NCBI RefSeq assembly: GCF_014205055.1 | Contig: NZ_JACHMS010000001.1 | Span: forward strand, 8,274,501-8,338,500 | Direction: 5' to 3' | From: Streptomyces luteogriseus | Lineage (GTDB): Bacteria; Actinomycetota; Actinomycetes; Streptomycetales; Streptomycetaceae | Length of the DNA stretch: 64,000 nucleotides | Part shown: positions 25,313 to 34,033 of the stretch, one piece after another | How the letters are laid out: the number at the start of each line of letters is the position of its first letter | Numbering within the stretch: position 1 is the stretch's first letter | The notes under the pieces: generated by a model | Databases searched by the model: none | The model's input: only the letters and a program-made list of their open reading frames with translations | What the model was told of the DNA's origin: nothing | Made by a program: the position numbers and the translations under genes

Positions 25313-26971
25313 ATGACCACCTGCTCTTCATCACCCCGCTCGAACGAACCTGCCATACCCCACGAGCCGAACGGGTCCGCCCAGCCGTCCGCCGAGACGA
25401 CCGTCGCCACCGGCACGCACCAGGTGGAGCAGACGAGCGCGCAGCCCGCCGCAGGCCCGTACGAGGGGTATCCGGCGCGGCACTCCGAGCCCGCCGCCGG
25501 CGGTTACCGCCCGGCCGACCGTGCGGACGCCGAGCCCGCGGCCCTCGGCTCCCATCCGGCGGCCGGGGCGGGCGCGCAGCCGGCCGCCCCCGAGCCGGAC
25601 CCGGCCGCCGCGCAGTCGCCTCCGCCGGCCGAGGACTGGCTGGATCCCGCGGAGGCGCGGCCCGCCGCTCCCGTCCCGGACCGGCCGGACCCCGTGGAAG
25701 AGCCCGCCGGTCCGGCTCACATGAACTCCGCCGCCCCGGACCACGCCGATCCGCTTGCCGGGCCCGCCCCCACGGACACCTCCGGTCCGGACGACGCCGA
25801 TCCGCTCGCCGGATCTTCCCGCGCGGACTCCGCCGCCCCGGATGATGCCGATCCGTCCCTCGGGCCCGGCCCTGACGACGCCGGCCGGCCGGGTGCGCGG
25901 CCGTTCGTCATCCGGTCGCTCGACGACAACCCGGTGGAGCTCCGGCCCGGCACCGGCGCGGCCTCCGGCGCCCCGTACGGCGACGCCGTCAGCGACCTGG
26001 TGCACGCCGCCGTGGCCGACCGGCCGCTGGAGGAGGTCGTCGACCTCATCGTCTCGCTGGAGGAGTCGCCCGACCACACGCAGGCGCGGGTCGACGCGCT
26101 CCGCACCGCGGGGGTGTCCCGGTCCGTGGAGGACGTGTCCCGGCTGATCGCCCTGCTGACGAAGCCCCCGCGCGACGCCGACTGCGCCGACGAGGCGATC
26201 CGGGCCGCGGCCGCCCACCGGCCGGTGGAGGAAGTGACCCGGCTGGTGACCCTGCTGCACAAGGAGCCGCAGGAGCCCCACGTCCGGGAAGAGGCGCTCC
26301 GCGCGGCCGCCACCGGCCGGTCCGTCGGAGAGCTGGTCGAGCTGATCGACCGCCTCGGCCTGGAGCGGCTGGACCGCAACGGCCGTCGCGCGAACGGGAC
26401 GTCGCGCCCCGAGGGCGAGACCGCGAAGGCCGGGGTGCCCGGCCGCACGGGCAAGCGCCGTGCGGCGCACGCGGGTTCGGTCCGCGAGACCCACCGCCCC
26501 CTCGACGACTCACCTGCGGACCGCGAACCGGCGACGGACCGGTACGCCCGGTCCGTGTCCTGGTCGGGATGGTTCGCCGCCCTGGCCCTCGTCGTGTGCG
26601 CGGTGGTCCACTTCCCGCTGCAGCGCGGCGACGCGTCCCTGCGGCTGCACGCGTTCGCCCTCGGCCTGTCGGTGCTGTGCACGGTGCTGGCGCTGCTGCT
26701 GGCGCTGCGCCCCGTGGCGCTGGTGCTGGCCGGCGCAGTGCTGGTGCCCACGGTGCTGGCCGGGGCCCAGGCGTACGGCAGTTCCTTCCCGTCGGCGTCC
26801 CTGTCCCGGGCCGTCGACCTGGCGCTCGCCCCGCCGTGGCTGGCCGCCGGAGTCGCCGGGTGCGCGGCTCTGCTGGCCCTCGTCGCCCTGGTCTTCCGGG
26901 TGCTGGCGCCCATCGCCGCGAGGCAGTGGGAGGCCGCCCCGGCGTCCGAGGCGCACGGCGTGGCGGAGTGA
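25313..26971 (+). CDS. Ala/Pro-rich membrane protein with helical repeats
   Basis: 552 residues in three parts. Residues 1-190 are disordered and rich in Ala, Pro, Asp and Gly, with repeats around DHADPLAG, DDADPLAG and DDADPSLG. Residues about 220-350 hold consecutive helical repeats of 35-40 residues (RPLEEVVDLIVSLEES, RSVEDVSRLIALLTKP, RPVEEVTRLVTLLHKE, RSVGELVELIDRLG), resembling HEAT-like units. The last about 140 residues carry four membrane helices. GGAGGCGAG precedes the ATG at 25313. It is related to hypothetical membrane proteins of Streptomyces. The repeats suggest a cytoplasmic protein-binding scaffold; nothing indicates a substrate. Confidence 0.75.
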   Translation: MTTCSSSPRSNEPAIPHEPNGSAQPSAETTVATGTHQVEQTSAQPAAGPYEGYPARHSEPAAGGYRPADRADAEPAALGSHPAAGAGAQPAAPEPDPAAAQSPPPAEDWLDPAEARPAAPVPDRPDPVEEPAGPAHMNSAAPDHADPLAGPAPTDTSGPDDADPLAGSSRADSAAPDDADPSLGPGPDDAGRPGARPFVIRSLDDNPVELRPGTGAASGAPYGDAVSDLVHAAVADRPLEEVVDLIVSLEESPDHTQARVDALRTAGVSRSVEDVSRLIALLTKPPRDADCADEAIRAAAAHRPVEEVTRLVTLLHKEPQEPHVREEALRAAATGRSVGELVELIDRLGLERLDRNGRRANGTSRPEGETAKAGVPGRTGKRRAAHAGSVRETHRPLDDSPADREPATDRYARSVSWSGWFAALALVVCAVVHFPLQRGDASLRLHAFALGLSVLCTVLALLLALRPVALVLAGAVLVPTVLAGAQAYGSSFPSASLSRAVDLALAPPWLAAGVAGCAALLALVALVFRVLAPIAARQWEAAPASEAHGVAE

Positions 26972-26992
26972 GGTGCGGAGCAGTCCCTCCGG

Positions 26993-27034
26993 GTGGACCG
27001 GATCGAGCCGCTGTCGTCGGCCGGTCCGGTCCAC
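26993..27034. terminator. hairpin between convergent genes
   Basis: GTGGACCGGA (26993-27002) pairs with TCCGGTCCAC (27025-27034) in the gap between the repeat protein and the molybdenum-enzyme operon, which converge here. Confidence 0.6.
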
Positions 27035-27060
27035 TCACGGCCGGAGCAGGCCGAACAGCG

Positions 27061-29184
27061 TCACTCTGGTGAACGACCCCACGCGGGGGAGGGGGAATCG
27101 AGCAACCCGGTCAGCACCCGGTCCGGGGTGAGCGGGAGTTCACGGAAGCGCACGCCCGTGGCGTGGTGCACGGCGTTGCCGATCGCCGCGGCCGTCCCGA
27201 CGATGCCGATCTCCCCGATGCCCTTGCTGCCCATGGGGTTGAGGTGGGAGTCCTCCTCGTCGACCCAGTGCGCCTCGATCTCGGCTACGTCGGCGTGCAC
27301 GGGCACGTGGTACGAGGCCAGGTCCGACTCGGTGAAGTCACCGAACGCGGCGTCCATGGTGCTGCCCTCGGTCAGCGCCATGCCCAGGCCCATCGTCATG
27401 CCGCCCACGAACTGGGAGCGCGCCGTACGGGCATTGAGGATGCGGCCCGCCGCGTATACCCCCAGGAGCCGGCCGACCCGGACCTCGCCGGTGACCGTGT
27501 CCACGGTGACCTCGGCGAAGTGCGCCCCGAAGGCGTGCCGGGCGAAGTCGCTCTCGGCGTCCGCGACGCCCTCCGTGTCGGCGCGGACGTCGAGGCCCTG
27601 CCCGGGCAGCGGCCCGGCGTGCTCGGCCAGGCGCACGGCCAGCCGGGCGCAGGCGTCGTGCACGGCCCAGCCCCAGGAGGCGGTGCCGGACGAGCCGCCG
27701 GCCAGCGGTGCCGACGGGAGTTCGGTGCTGCCGACCTCGATCCGCACCCGCTCCAGCGGCACCCCCAGGGCGTCGGCCCCGACCTGCGCGAGCACGGTCC
27801 GGGCACCCGTCCCGATGTCGGTGGCGTTGATCCGCACCAGGAACGTCCCGTCGGGCAGCGCACGGGCCTCCGCGGTGGAGGGGCCCACCATGACGGGGTA
27901 GGTCGCCGCCGCCACGCCGGTCCCCAGCAGCAGGGGGCCGTCCCGGCGGGTGCCCGGGCGGGGATCGCGCCCGTCCCACCCGAAGCGCCGGGAGCCTTCG
28001 CGCAGACACTCGATCAGATGCCTGCTGCTGAACGGCCTGCCGCTGTCGGGCTCGACGTCGGGCTCATTGCGGACGCGCAGCTCGATCGGGTCCAGGCCGA
28101 GTTCGGAGGCGAGCTCGTCCATGGCGGACTCCAGCGCGTACATGCCGGGGGCCTCGCCCGGAGCGCGCATCCAGGACGGCGACGGAACGTCCAGCGCCGC
28201 GACCCGGTGCACCGTACGGCTGTGCGGCGCGGCGTACATCACCCGCGCGGGCACCGCCGCCTGCTCCACGAACTCCTTGATGCGGGAGGTGTGCGTGGTG
28301 ACCTCGTGCACGAGGGAGGTGAGCCGGCCGTCCGCGTCGGCCCCGAGCCGCAGCCGGTGGAGGGTCGGGGCGCGATGTCCGACGACGGCGGGCAGGTAGC
28401 GGCGCGGCAGCGCCACCGTCACCGGCCGCCCGGTGTGACGTGCCGCCATGGCGGCGAGCACCACGTCGGGCCGCGGCGTGCCCTTGGACCCGAAGCCGCC
28501 GCCGACGTGCTCGGCGGCGACGGCGATCCGCTCCTCGGGCAGGCCGAACAACCCGGCGAGCACGGCCCGCACGGCGCCGGTGCCCTGGCTGGAGGTGTGC
28601 ACGGTGAGCCGGCCGTCCTCCCACCGGGCGGTGCTGGTGTGCGGCTCCATGGGGTGGTTGTGCAGCGGCGGCACCCGGTACGCGACGTCCACCCGGTGCG
28701 CCGAGGAATCGAACGCCCCGTCGGCGTCACCCTGTTCGCGGACGGCCGGGTGACCTCCGTTGGCCTCCTCGGGCACGTACACACCCGGGTGCGAGACGGT
28801 GAGGGCCGCGTCGTGCTCCTCGGCGTCGTAGGTGACGCGGACGGCGGCCGCACCGGCGCGCGCCGCCTCCAGGGTCTCGGCCACCACCAGGGCCACGAAC
28901 CAGCCGCGGTGCGGCACCCGGGGACTCTGCAGGACCGCGAGCGTGGGATCGTCCGGTTCCGTCAAACGCGGCGCGTTCTCGTGGGTGAGGACACAGAGGA
29001 CACCGGGCACGGCCAGGGCGGCCCCCGTGTCGACACCGGTCACCCGGCCCCGGGCCACACTCGCCGGCACCGGCCAGGCCTGCGCCCGGCCGGGAAGGTG
29101 GAACTCGGCGGCGTAGCGGGCGCTGCCGTCGACCTTCTCGAGGCCCTCGCGTCGCTCGGCGGGGGCACCCACACTGCCCGTCAT
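27061..29184 (-). CDS. xanthine dehydrogenase/aldehyde oxidoreductase family, molybdopterin-binding subunit (PaoC-like)
   Basis: 707-residue catalytic subunit binding the molybdenum cofactor. Visible motifs are EGLEKVDGSARYAAEFHLPG, HVGGGFGSKGTPRPDV, PSWMRAPGEAPGMYALESAMDEL, AGGSSGTASWGW and the catalytic Glu region NPMGSKGIGEIGIVGTAAAI. The ATG at 29184 overlaps the FAD-subunit stop (ATGA). With its two partners it should hydroxylate aldehydes or N-heterocycles with water as oxygen source. The 4Fe-4S-type FAD subunit points to an aldehyde oxidoreductase of the YagR/S/T group. No XdhC/PaoD cofactor-insertion chaperone follows, so maturation depends on a gene elsewhere. Confidence 0.92.
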   Translation of the reverse strand: MTGSVGAPAERREGLEKVDGSARYAAEFHLPGRAQAWPVPASVARGRVTGVDTGAALAVPGVLCVLTHENAPRLTEPDDPTLAVLQSPRVPHRGWFVALVVAETLEAARAGAAAVRVTYDAEEHDAALTVSHPGVYVPEEANGGHPAVREQGDADGAFDSSAHRVDVAYRVPPLHNHPMEPHTSTARWEDGRLTVHTSSQGTGAVRAVLAGLFGLPEERIAVAAEHVGGGFGSKGTPRPDVVLAAMAARHTGRPVTVALPRRYLPAVVGHRAPTLHRLRLGADADGRLTSLVHEVTTHTSRIKEFVEQAAVPARVMYAAPHSRTVHRVAALDVPSPSWMRAPGEAPGMYALESAMDELASELGLDPIELRVRNEPDVEPDSGRPFSSRHLIECLREGSRRFGWDGRDPRPGTRRDGPLLLGTGVAAATYPVMVGPSTAEARALPDGTFLVRINATDIGTGARTVLAQVGADALGVPLERVRIEVGSTELPSAPLAGGSSGTASWGWAVHDACARLAVRLAEHAGPLPGQGLDVRADTEGVADAESDFARHAFGAHFAEVTVDTVTGEVRVGRLLGVYAAGRILNARTARSQFVGGMTMGLGMALTEGSTMDAAFGDFTESDLASYHVPVHADVAEIEAHWVDEEDSHLNPMGSKGIGEIGIVGTAAAIGNAVHHATGVRFRELPLTPDRVLTGLLDSPSPAWGRSPE

Positions 29185-30185
29185 GAGGCCCTCCCGGTGA
29201 GCGCGGTGTCCGTGAGCCGGGACAGCACGTCCACGGTGAGACTGCGGGCGAGCGGCACCTTGTAGGCGTTGTCCCGCAACGGCTGCGCGGCGGACAGCTC
29301 CAGGTCGACGGCGTGCTCGAACGCCGCACGGGTCGGCGCCGCGCCCAACAGCGCCTCCTCCGCGCGCCGAGCGCGCCACGGCCGGTGTGCCAGCGCCCCG
29401 AAGGCGAGCCCCGCATGACCGACGACTCCGTCCTCCAGACGCAGCACGACCGCGACGGACGCGAGCGCGAAGGCGTACGAGGCCCGGTCGCGGGCCTTGC
29501 GGTACGCCGACGGCAGCCCGGCCGTGGCGGCCGGCAGCACCACACCGGTGACCAGTTCGCCGGGGCGGATCTCGGTGTCCCGCTCGGGCCGGTCCCCGGG
29601 CAGCCGGTGGAACTCCGCCGCGGCGACACTCCGGGCTCCCTCGGGCCCGTCCAGTTCGACACGCCCGTCGAGAGCGGCGAGCGCCACCGCCATGTCCGAC
29701 GGGTGGGTGGCGATGCAGTGCGCCGAGTGACCGAGCACCGCGTGATCACGGTGGACACCCTCGCGCGCGCCGCATCCGCTGCCCGGCTCGCGCTTGTTGC
29801 ACGGCTTCGACAGGTCCTGGAAGTACGGGCACCGGGTGCGCTGGAGCAGGTTCCCGCCGGTCGTCGCCGCGTTGCGCAGCTGCCCGGAGGCACCCGCGAG
29901 AACCGCCTGCGAAAGCGCCGGATACCGGTCGCGGACGAGGGGGTGCGCGGCGAGGTCGCTGTTACGGACCATCGCCCCGACGCGCAGCGCACCGTCGGGC
30001 AGTTCCTCGATCGTGTCCAGCGGGAGCCGGGTGACGTCGATGAGGGCGCTCGGCGCCTCGACGCCGAGCTTCATGAGGTCGACGAGGTTGGTGCCGCCCC
30101 CGAGGTAGCGGGCGCCGGAGTGGGAGGCGTAGGCGGAGGTCGCCTCCTCGACGCTGCCGGCGCGGACATAGGCGAACTCCTTCAC
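29181..30185 (-). CDS. FAD-binding subunit of molybdenum hydroxylase (PaoB/YagS-like)
   Basis: 334 residues. VKEFAYVRAGSVEEA and the FAD loop ARYLGGGTNLVDLMK start the protein, then ATTGGNLLQRTRCPYF. The middle has an unusual Cys set (RTRCPYF, KPCNKREPGSGCGA, SAHCIATHPSDMA), which in PaoB-type subunits binds an extra 4Fe-4S cluster. CO-dehydrogenase-type C-terminal domain motifs follow (KARDRASYAFALASVAV). GTG at 30185 overlaps the stop of the 2Fe-2S gene (GTGA); a longer frame is only a shadow of that gene. It transfers electrons from the Mo centre to the acceptor. Confidence 0.92.
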   Translation of the reverse strand: MKEFAYVRAGSVEEATSAYASHSGARYLGGGTNLVDLMKLGVEAPSALIDVTRLPLDTIEELPDGALRVGAMVRNSDLAAHPLVRDRYPALSQAVLAGASGQLRNAATTGGNLLQRTRCPYFQDLSKPCNKREPGSGCGAREGVHRDHAVLGHSAHCIATHPSDMAVALAALDGRVELDGPEGARSVAAAEFHRLPGDRPERDTEIRPGELVTGVVLPAATAGLPSAYRKARDRASYAFALASVAVVLRLEDGVVGHAGLAFGALAHRPWRARRAEEALLGAAPTRAAFEHAVDLELSAAQPLRDNAYKVPLARSLTVDVLSRLTDTALTGRAS

Positions 30186-30712
30186 GGGATCACGTCCTCC
30201 ACGGCCTCGGCGATCCGCGGATACGCACCGCACCGGCACAGGTTGCCGCTCAGCCGCTCCCGGATCTCCTCCCGGTCCAGCGGCACCGGCTCGCCCGAGG
30301 GCGCCGCCGGGTCGGTGACGTGCGAGGGGTGGCCTGCCGCGGCCTCGGCGAGCGCGCCGGCCGCGGAGCAGATCTGGCCCGGCGTGCAGTAGCCGCACTG
30401 GAACGCGTCGCGCTCCAGGAAGGCCCGCTGCAGCGGATGCGGCTCCTCACCGTCGCCGGACAGTCCCTCGACGGTGGTGACCTCACAGCCGTCGAGGGCG
30501 ACCGCGAACAGCAGGCAGCTGTTGACGCGCCGCCCGTCCACCAGCACGGTGCAGGCGCCGCACTGGCCGTGGTCGCAGCCCTTCTTGGCGCCCGTGAGCT
30601 CGAGATCCTCCCGCAGGAGGTCCAGCAGGACCCGCCGGTGGTCGACGGTGAGCGTGTGGGGTTTGCCGTTGACGCGGAGCGTGGTCCGCGAGTGGTGCAG
30701 GTGGTTGCCCAT
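30182..30712 (-). CDS. 2Fe-2S subunit of molybdenum hydroxylase (PaoA/YagT-like)
   Basis: 176 residues with both [2Fe-2S] domains. The plant-type ferredoxin has KKGCDHGQCGACTVLVDG plus a later Cys (VNSCLLF). The helical domain has FQCGYCTPGQICSA and GNLCRCGAYPRI. Unlike E. coli PaoA/YagT there is no Tat signal at the N-terminus (MGNHLHHSRTTLRVNG), so the enzyme should be cytoplasmic. It is the first gene of a three-gene operon whose members overlap by four bases each. The operon's promoter must lie in the short gap after the gene at 30803, whose stop is 90 bases upstream. Confidence 0.92.
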   Translation of the reverse strand: MGNHLHHSRTTLRVNGKPHTLTVDHRRVLLDLLREDLELTGAKKGCDHGQCGACTVLVDGRRVNSCLLFAVALDGCEVTTVEGLSGDGEEPHPLQRAFLERDAFQCGYCTPGQICSAAGALAEAAAGHPSHVTDPAAPSGEPVPLDREEIRERLSGNLCRCGAYPRIAEAVEDVIP

Positions 30713-30802
30713 GTTGTGGAGGACCTTCCCGGGCGGGCCGTGATGCCGTACGGACCGCGTATCCAGGACGGCACGACTGACACGTGCCTCCCACGAGGGG
30801 GG

Positions 30803-32002
30803 TCAGTGCTCCGACGTCACGCGCTGGTCGGCGGTGTCCTTCCCCTCGCTCTGCTCGTCGCTCGTGTCGCCGCTCTCCCCGTCACCCTTCTTCCGGTCAC
30901 CGGCCGGAGCCGAGGGACGCTTGACCTTGAAGCGTTCGAACGTCCGTGTGAGCTGCTGGAGTGGGGACACGGCGGGCGGACCGGACGGTTGGGGCCGGGC
31001 GGGAGCGGCCTGGGCGGCCTCCTGGTAGACGGCCAGTGCCTCGTGGGCGCTCTCGGCCGCCTCCCGGTACAGGTCACGGGACTTCGTCATGGCCTCCAGC
31101 GCTTCGGCGTACATCGCCACCAGACCGCGCTGGCGGTCCAGCTCCTCCTGCAGCGTCAGCAGGTGCCAGTCCTCCCGCAGCGCGGTGAGGGCCTCCTCGG
31201 CGCCGTCGGGCAGGGGGCGCGGGAGCGCGGCGAACCGCGTCACCGCGTCGACGAGGTCGACGGGCTCGGAGCCGTCGAGGAAGACGGCGCGGACCGAGAA
31301 GTCCCGGGCGTCGTAGCCCTCCGGCGCCGGAACGCCCGGCAGGACCACCGCGCCACCGCGCGGCACCTCGACCCCGGAGTCCCGCAGGGCCCAGTTCAGG
31401 CCGCGCAGCTGCTGCGGGGCTGCGTGGTGCTCCACCACACGGTGACGCAGGCCCGGCGGCAGCCACCGGGCCACCGGCGTACGTCCCCGGTCGTCGGTGG
31501 TCATCGCCTCGTGGACGACCACGTGGATGTGCCACCCTCCGCGCACGGCGTTCCTCAGCAGGCGGCGGATCTCCCTGTCGTCCTGGGGCAGGGGGTTGAT
31601 CTCACCCAGCGTCAGACGCGAGGCGGCGTCCTGGTCCCAGGCGGTGTCGGGGCCCTCCGGCCAGAACAGACCGGCGGGGGAGGGCCAGGCGTGGTCCCAC
31701 GGCTGCTCGGCCTCCGCGACCAGCAGCCACTCCTGCCCGTCCCCCTCGTCCGGGCCGGGCTTCAGGCTCAGCCGGGCGCGCACGGTCACGTCGCCGTCGA
31801 CCCGCCAACGGGCCTCGAAGACCCGTTCCGCCGGGGCGGTTTCGTCTTCGGGCAATTCCAGGAAGTCGTCGATGGCCCGGCTGTCCTTGCGCTGCTGGAG
31901 CGAGCGCCGGAGTACGTCTTCCGCGGATCCCGGGGTGTGGCGGCCGCGCGCCGGCCACACCGTGGCGGGAGTCATGGGGCGAACCGTGAGGGAGGTCTGC
32001 AT
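30803..32002 (-). CDS. hypothetical protein with C-terminal helical region
   Basis: 399 residues with no family I recognise. The N-terminal two thirds look globular and soluble (RAIDDFLELPEDE, GGWHIHVVVHEAMTTDDRGR, LNWALRDSGVEVPRGG, FSVRAVFLDGSEPVDLVD). Residues about 285-345 are a long charged helix or coiled coil (LQEELDRQRGLVAMYAEALE). The tail is Pro-rich and then highly charged (KKGDGESGDTSDEQSEG). No signal or membrane helix is seen. ATG at 32002 (MQTSLTVRP) is the best start, though its ribosome site is weak; an in-frame start at 32080 is possible. The molybdenum-enzyme operon begins 90 bases downstream. Confidence 0.65.
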   Translation of the reverse strand: MQTSLTVRPMTPATVWPARGRHTPGSAEDVLRRSLQQRKDSRAIDDFLELPEDETAPAERVFEARWRVDGDVTVRARLSLKPGPDEGDGQEWLLVAEAEQPWDHAWPSPAGLFWPEGPDTAWDQDAASRLTLGEINPLPQDDREIRRLLRNAVRGGWHIHVVVHEAMTTDDRGRTPVARWLPPGLRHRVVEHHAAPQQLRGLNWALRDSGVEVPRGGAVVLPGVPAPEGYDARDFSVRAVFLDGSEPVDLVDAVTRFAALPRPLPDGAEEALTALREDWHLLTLQEELDRQRGLVAMYAEALEAMTKSRDLYREAAESAHEALAVYQEAAQAAPARPQPSGPPAVSPLQQLTRTFERFKVKRPSAPAGDRKKGDGESGDTSDEQSEGKDTADQRVTSEH

Positions 32003-32342
32003 GGGTCCATCTGTAAGCGGGGGTACGTGCGCCTGCCAGTATCGTCGCCGCAGGCCGACGGGTGCTACCCGGGGTCGCACCCGGTTCGGGGCGCCGGTGA
32101 CGAACGTGTCTACGATCCTTCACCACCCCGGCCGCCGGCCCGCGGCGTGCTCCGGCCACCCCGACCGTCGCTCCTCGTGTCGCGCACGCCCGTCTCCTCT
32201 TCCGTCCCGCCGTCACTCATGCGCAGCGCCTACCCGTGCGAGGCCGTGTCATGTGGCGTGAGGGGGGTGGTGTGTGACGACGGGGCGGCGTGATGCGGCA
32301 TCCGGCGGTGACCTGGGGCGGGTGCCGGGGCGAGGTACGGGA

Positions 32343-32383
32343 TGTGCGCCACGCACGCGGGGGTGTGCGCCACGCACGCGGGG
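32343..32383. repeat. tandem repeat, about 20-bp unit, two copies plus degenerate third
   Basis: TGTGCGCCACGCACGCGGGG occurs twice head to tail, followed by a partial TGTGCGCCGCGCGCAC copy. Each unit is itself partly self-complementary (GTGCG...CGCAC). Confidence 0.7.
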
Positions 32384-32457
32384 TGTGTGCGCCGCGCGCA
32401 CATCCACGGATCTCACGCGTGGCCCGCACACTCAGTGATCCCGACAATGGTGCGCAC

Positions 32458-32500
32458 GAGCAGGGCCCGCCCACCATCCGCATCGGGGCGGGTCCTGCTC
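32458..32500. terminator. terminator-like hairpin downstream of the hydrolase/tautomerase pseudogene
   Basis: GAGCAGGGCCCGCC (32458-32471) pairs with GGCGGGTCCTGCTC (32487-32500) with a single G-T pair. It lies 120 bases after the remnant's stop on the minus strand. Confidence 0.55.
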
Positions 32501-32619
32501 GCTGCACGGGTGACCGGGGGCGGTCCGCCGCTTCTCGTGGCATGGCCGCGTGCCGCGGCCGGGGTGGGATGGGGTGCGTCGACTCGGGCTCGGGCCGGCG
32601 TGGTGCCTGCCGCGCGTTC

Positions 32620-33378
32620 TCATGCGCGGAGTGCGGTCCGCACGGCGTCGGCCTTCTCCCCGGTGAACACCCCGGTCTCGAGCAGGGAGAGTACGGAGAG
32701 CACGGTGCCGCGCGAGCCCCAGCTGCCCTCGTCGATCACGCGGAAGGTCACCCACCAGGCCGGCGACGGCTCCGGCAGACCGCAGGCGTCGGCGAGCGCG
32801 GCCAGGACGCGCTCGATGACCTCCTTGCGGACCTCCCGGCGCCAGTCGCCGTCCATGACCGTCACGTCGATCACCATCACATCGGCGTCCGGTCCCGCGT
32901 CCGCCGGATCGTCGCCGCCCGCCCGGGCACGGCCCATCTCGACGAGGCCTTCCGGTGCCGGCCATGGTTCGTGCGGTGCGACGGCCCGCACCGCGGGATG
33001 GCTGAGCGTGAGGTCGAGCCAGGGGGAGATCAGAGCGATCCGGCGGGGCTGCGGCAGGCCCGCGGCCGGAAGTTCCCGGGCGACAGTCCGGCGTCGGCCG
33101 AGTCGCCGGCGAGGGTCACCGCCGCGGCGGGCACGTGGTCAAGCAGTTCCCGGTACACCTCGGTCACCAACGGATACGCCTCGTGGTGGGTGTGCCGCGG
33201 AGTGAGGCCGTGGAGCGGCACCTCGACCCGGACGCCCCGGTCGGCCAGCGCCCCGACCAGGGCCCAGTGCTGTCCGGTTCGGGCCGCGCATCCTGTTCTG
33301 TGCACCTGCCGCCGTCGAGGAGCGGGGCTCGGCGGTGATCCGCAGGTGCAGGGAGACGGCGTGCATCGCGAGACTCAT
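32620..33378 (-). pseudogene. chimeric remnant: alpha/beta hydrolase joined to tautomerase-like tail
   Basis: Pieces of a hormone-sensitive-lipase-type hydrolase are spread over frames. The start is MSLAMHAVSLHLRITAEPR at 33378. LVTEVYRELLDHVPAAAVTLAGDSADAGL follows near 33200-33080; the last Ala of the expected GDSAG elbow is followed by a changed residue and frame loss. The third piece, RIALISPWLDLTLSHPAVRA, is in another frame near 33050. The HGG oxyanion region is missing. After GLVEMGRARAGGDDP the sequence changes abruptly to a different protein, VMVIDVTVMDGDWRREVRKE...WWVTFRVIDEGSWGSRG, which looks like the end of a tautomerase-type enzyme. Deletion and frameshift explain both features. 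Confidence 0.75.
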
Positions 33379-33547
33379 CCGCGCCTCCGGCAGCGACGAT
33401 GTGCCAGCGCATCCAAAGGTTCCCGTCGAGACGCCCGCGGACATGCGGTGACGGCGGCGCCGTGCGACCCATGGATGTCGAGGCGGTGCCGGGGTACCCG
33501 GCGGTGCACGAGTTCGTGTGTGCGGGCAGGAGAGGGGACCGGGGGCC

Positions 33548-33991
33548 GTGGCGGTGAAGGCGATGGGGTGGGCGCACTCCTTCCGTATGTCCGAAGGAGT
33601 ACGAGCAGGACGGGAGTGGACCCGTGGGCGTCTCGAGACCCTGCCCTGGGCGGCTGCCGAGCCGGACACGGTGGACACGATCGTACTGGCGGTGTCCGAA
33701 CTGATCACCAACGCGCACATCCATGCGCACAGCGACGCGCACCTGGTCCTCACCTGGGACGGCGACTGCCTTCACGTCAGCGTCCATGACGAGGACCCGA
33801 CGCTGCCGCGCCAGCGCGACCCGGAACCGGGCGAGGTCTCCGGCCGCGGAGTGGCGATCGTGCGCAAGCTCGCAGACGAGTGGGGGATGAGGTGCCAGCG
33901 GCACGGCAAGACGGTGACGGCATGCTTCCGTCCCGCCGATCCCGCGGCGGACGCCGAAGCGGACATGGGCCGCCCGGGCGGCAGCAGCTGA
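33548..33991 (+). CDS. ATP-binding anti-sigma/regulatory kinase-like protein (HATPase_c_2)
   Basis: 147-residue GHKL-fold protein of the RsbW/SpoIIAB-like group common in Streptomyces. It has the N-box IVLAVSELITNAHIHAHSD, the G1 box LHVSVHDEDPTLP, the G2 box GEVSGRGVAIVRKLADEWG and the closing strand KTVTACF. Such proteins bind ATP and act on anti-anti-sigma factors or sigma factors. GTG at 33548 is chosen after GGGGG; a GTG at 33518 would add ten residues. The partner is not in the neighbourhood. The next gene, 42 bases downstream on the same strand, encodes a membrane protein. Confidence 0.85.
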   Translation: MAVKAMGWAHSFRMSEGVRAGREWTRGRLETLPWAAAEPDTVDTIVLAVSELITNAHIHAHSDAHLVLTWDGDCLHVSVHDEDPTLPRQRDPEPGEVSGRGVAIVRKLADEWGMRCQRHGKTVTACFRPADPAADAEADMGRPGGSS

Positions 33992-34033
33992 GTTCCGCTC
34001 CCCGTCGAGGCCCGCTCCCGAAGGAGAAATGTC

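Larger units (their letters stand above)
32003..32619. other. intergenic region without a recognisable gene
   Basis: About 617 bases separate the hypothetical gene from the next pseudogene. I see no protein with family similarity on either strand. The stretch contains a tandem repeat (32343-32383) and a terminator-like hairpin (32458-32500). It probably contains the promoter of the gene at 32002. Confidence 0.5.

Noticed and set aside
30803..32002. Possible conflict-system (vWA-MoxR/CATRA-like) component
   Set aside because: No protease, MoxR or effector genes adjoin, and no diagnostic motif was recognised, so it is left as hypothetical.
32343..32383. Tandem repeat considered as a CRISPR array
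   Set aside because: Units are directly adjacent with no spacers and only two full copies; no cas genes in the window.
32290..33789. 499-codon plus-strand frame opposite the hydrolase/tautomerase remnant
   Set aside because: No conserved segments; legible hydrolase pieces are on the other strand.
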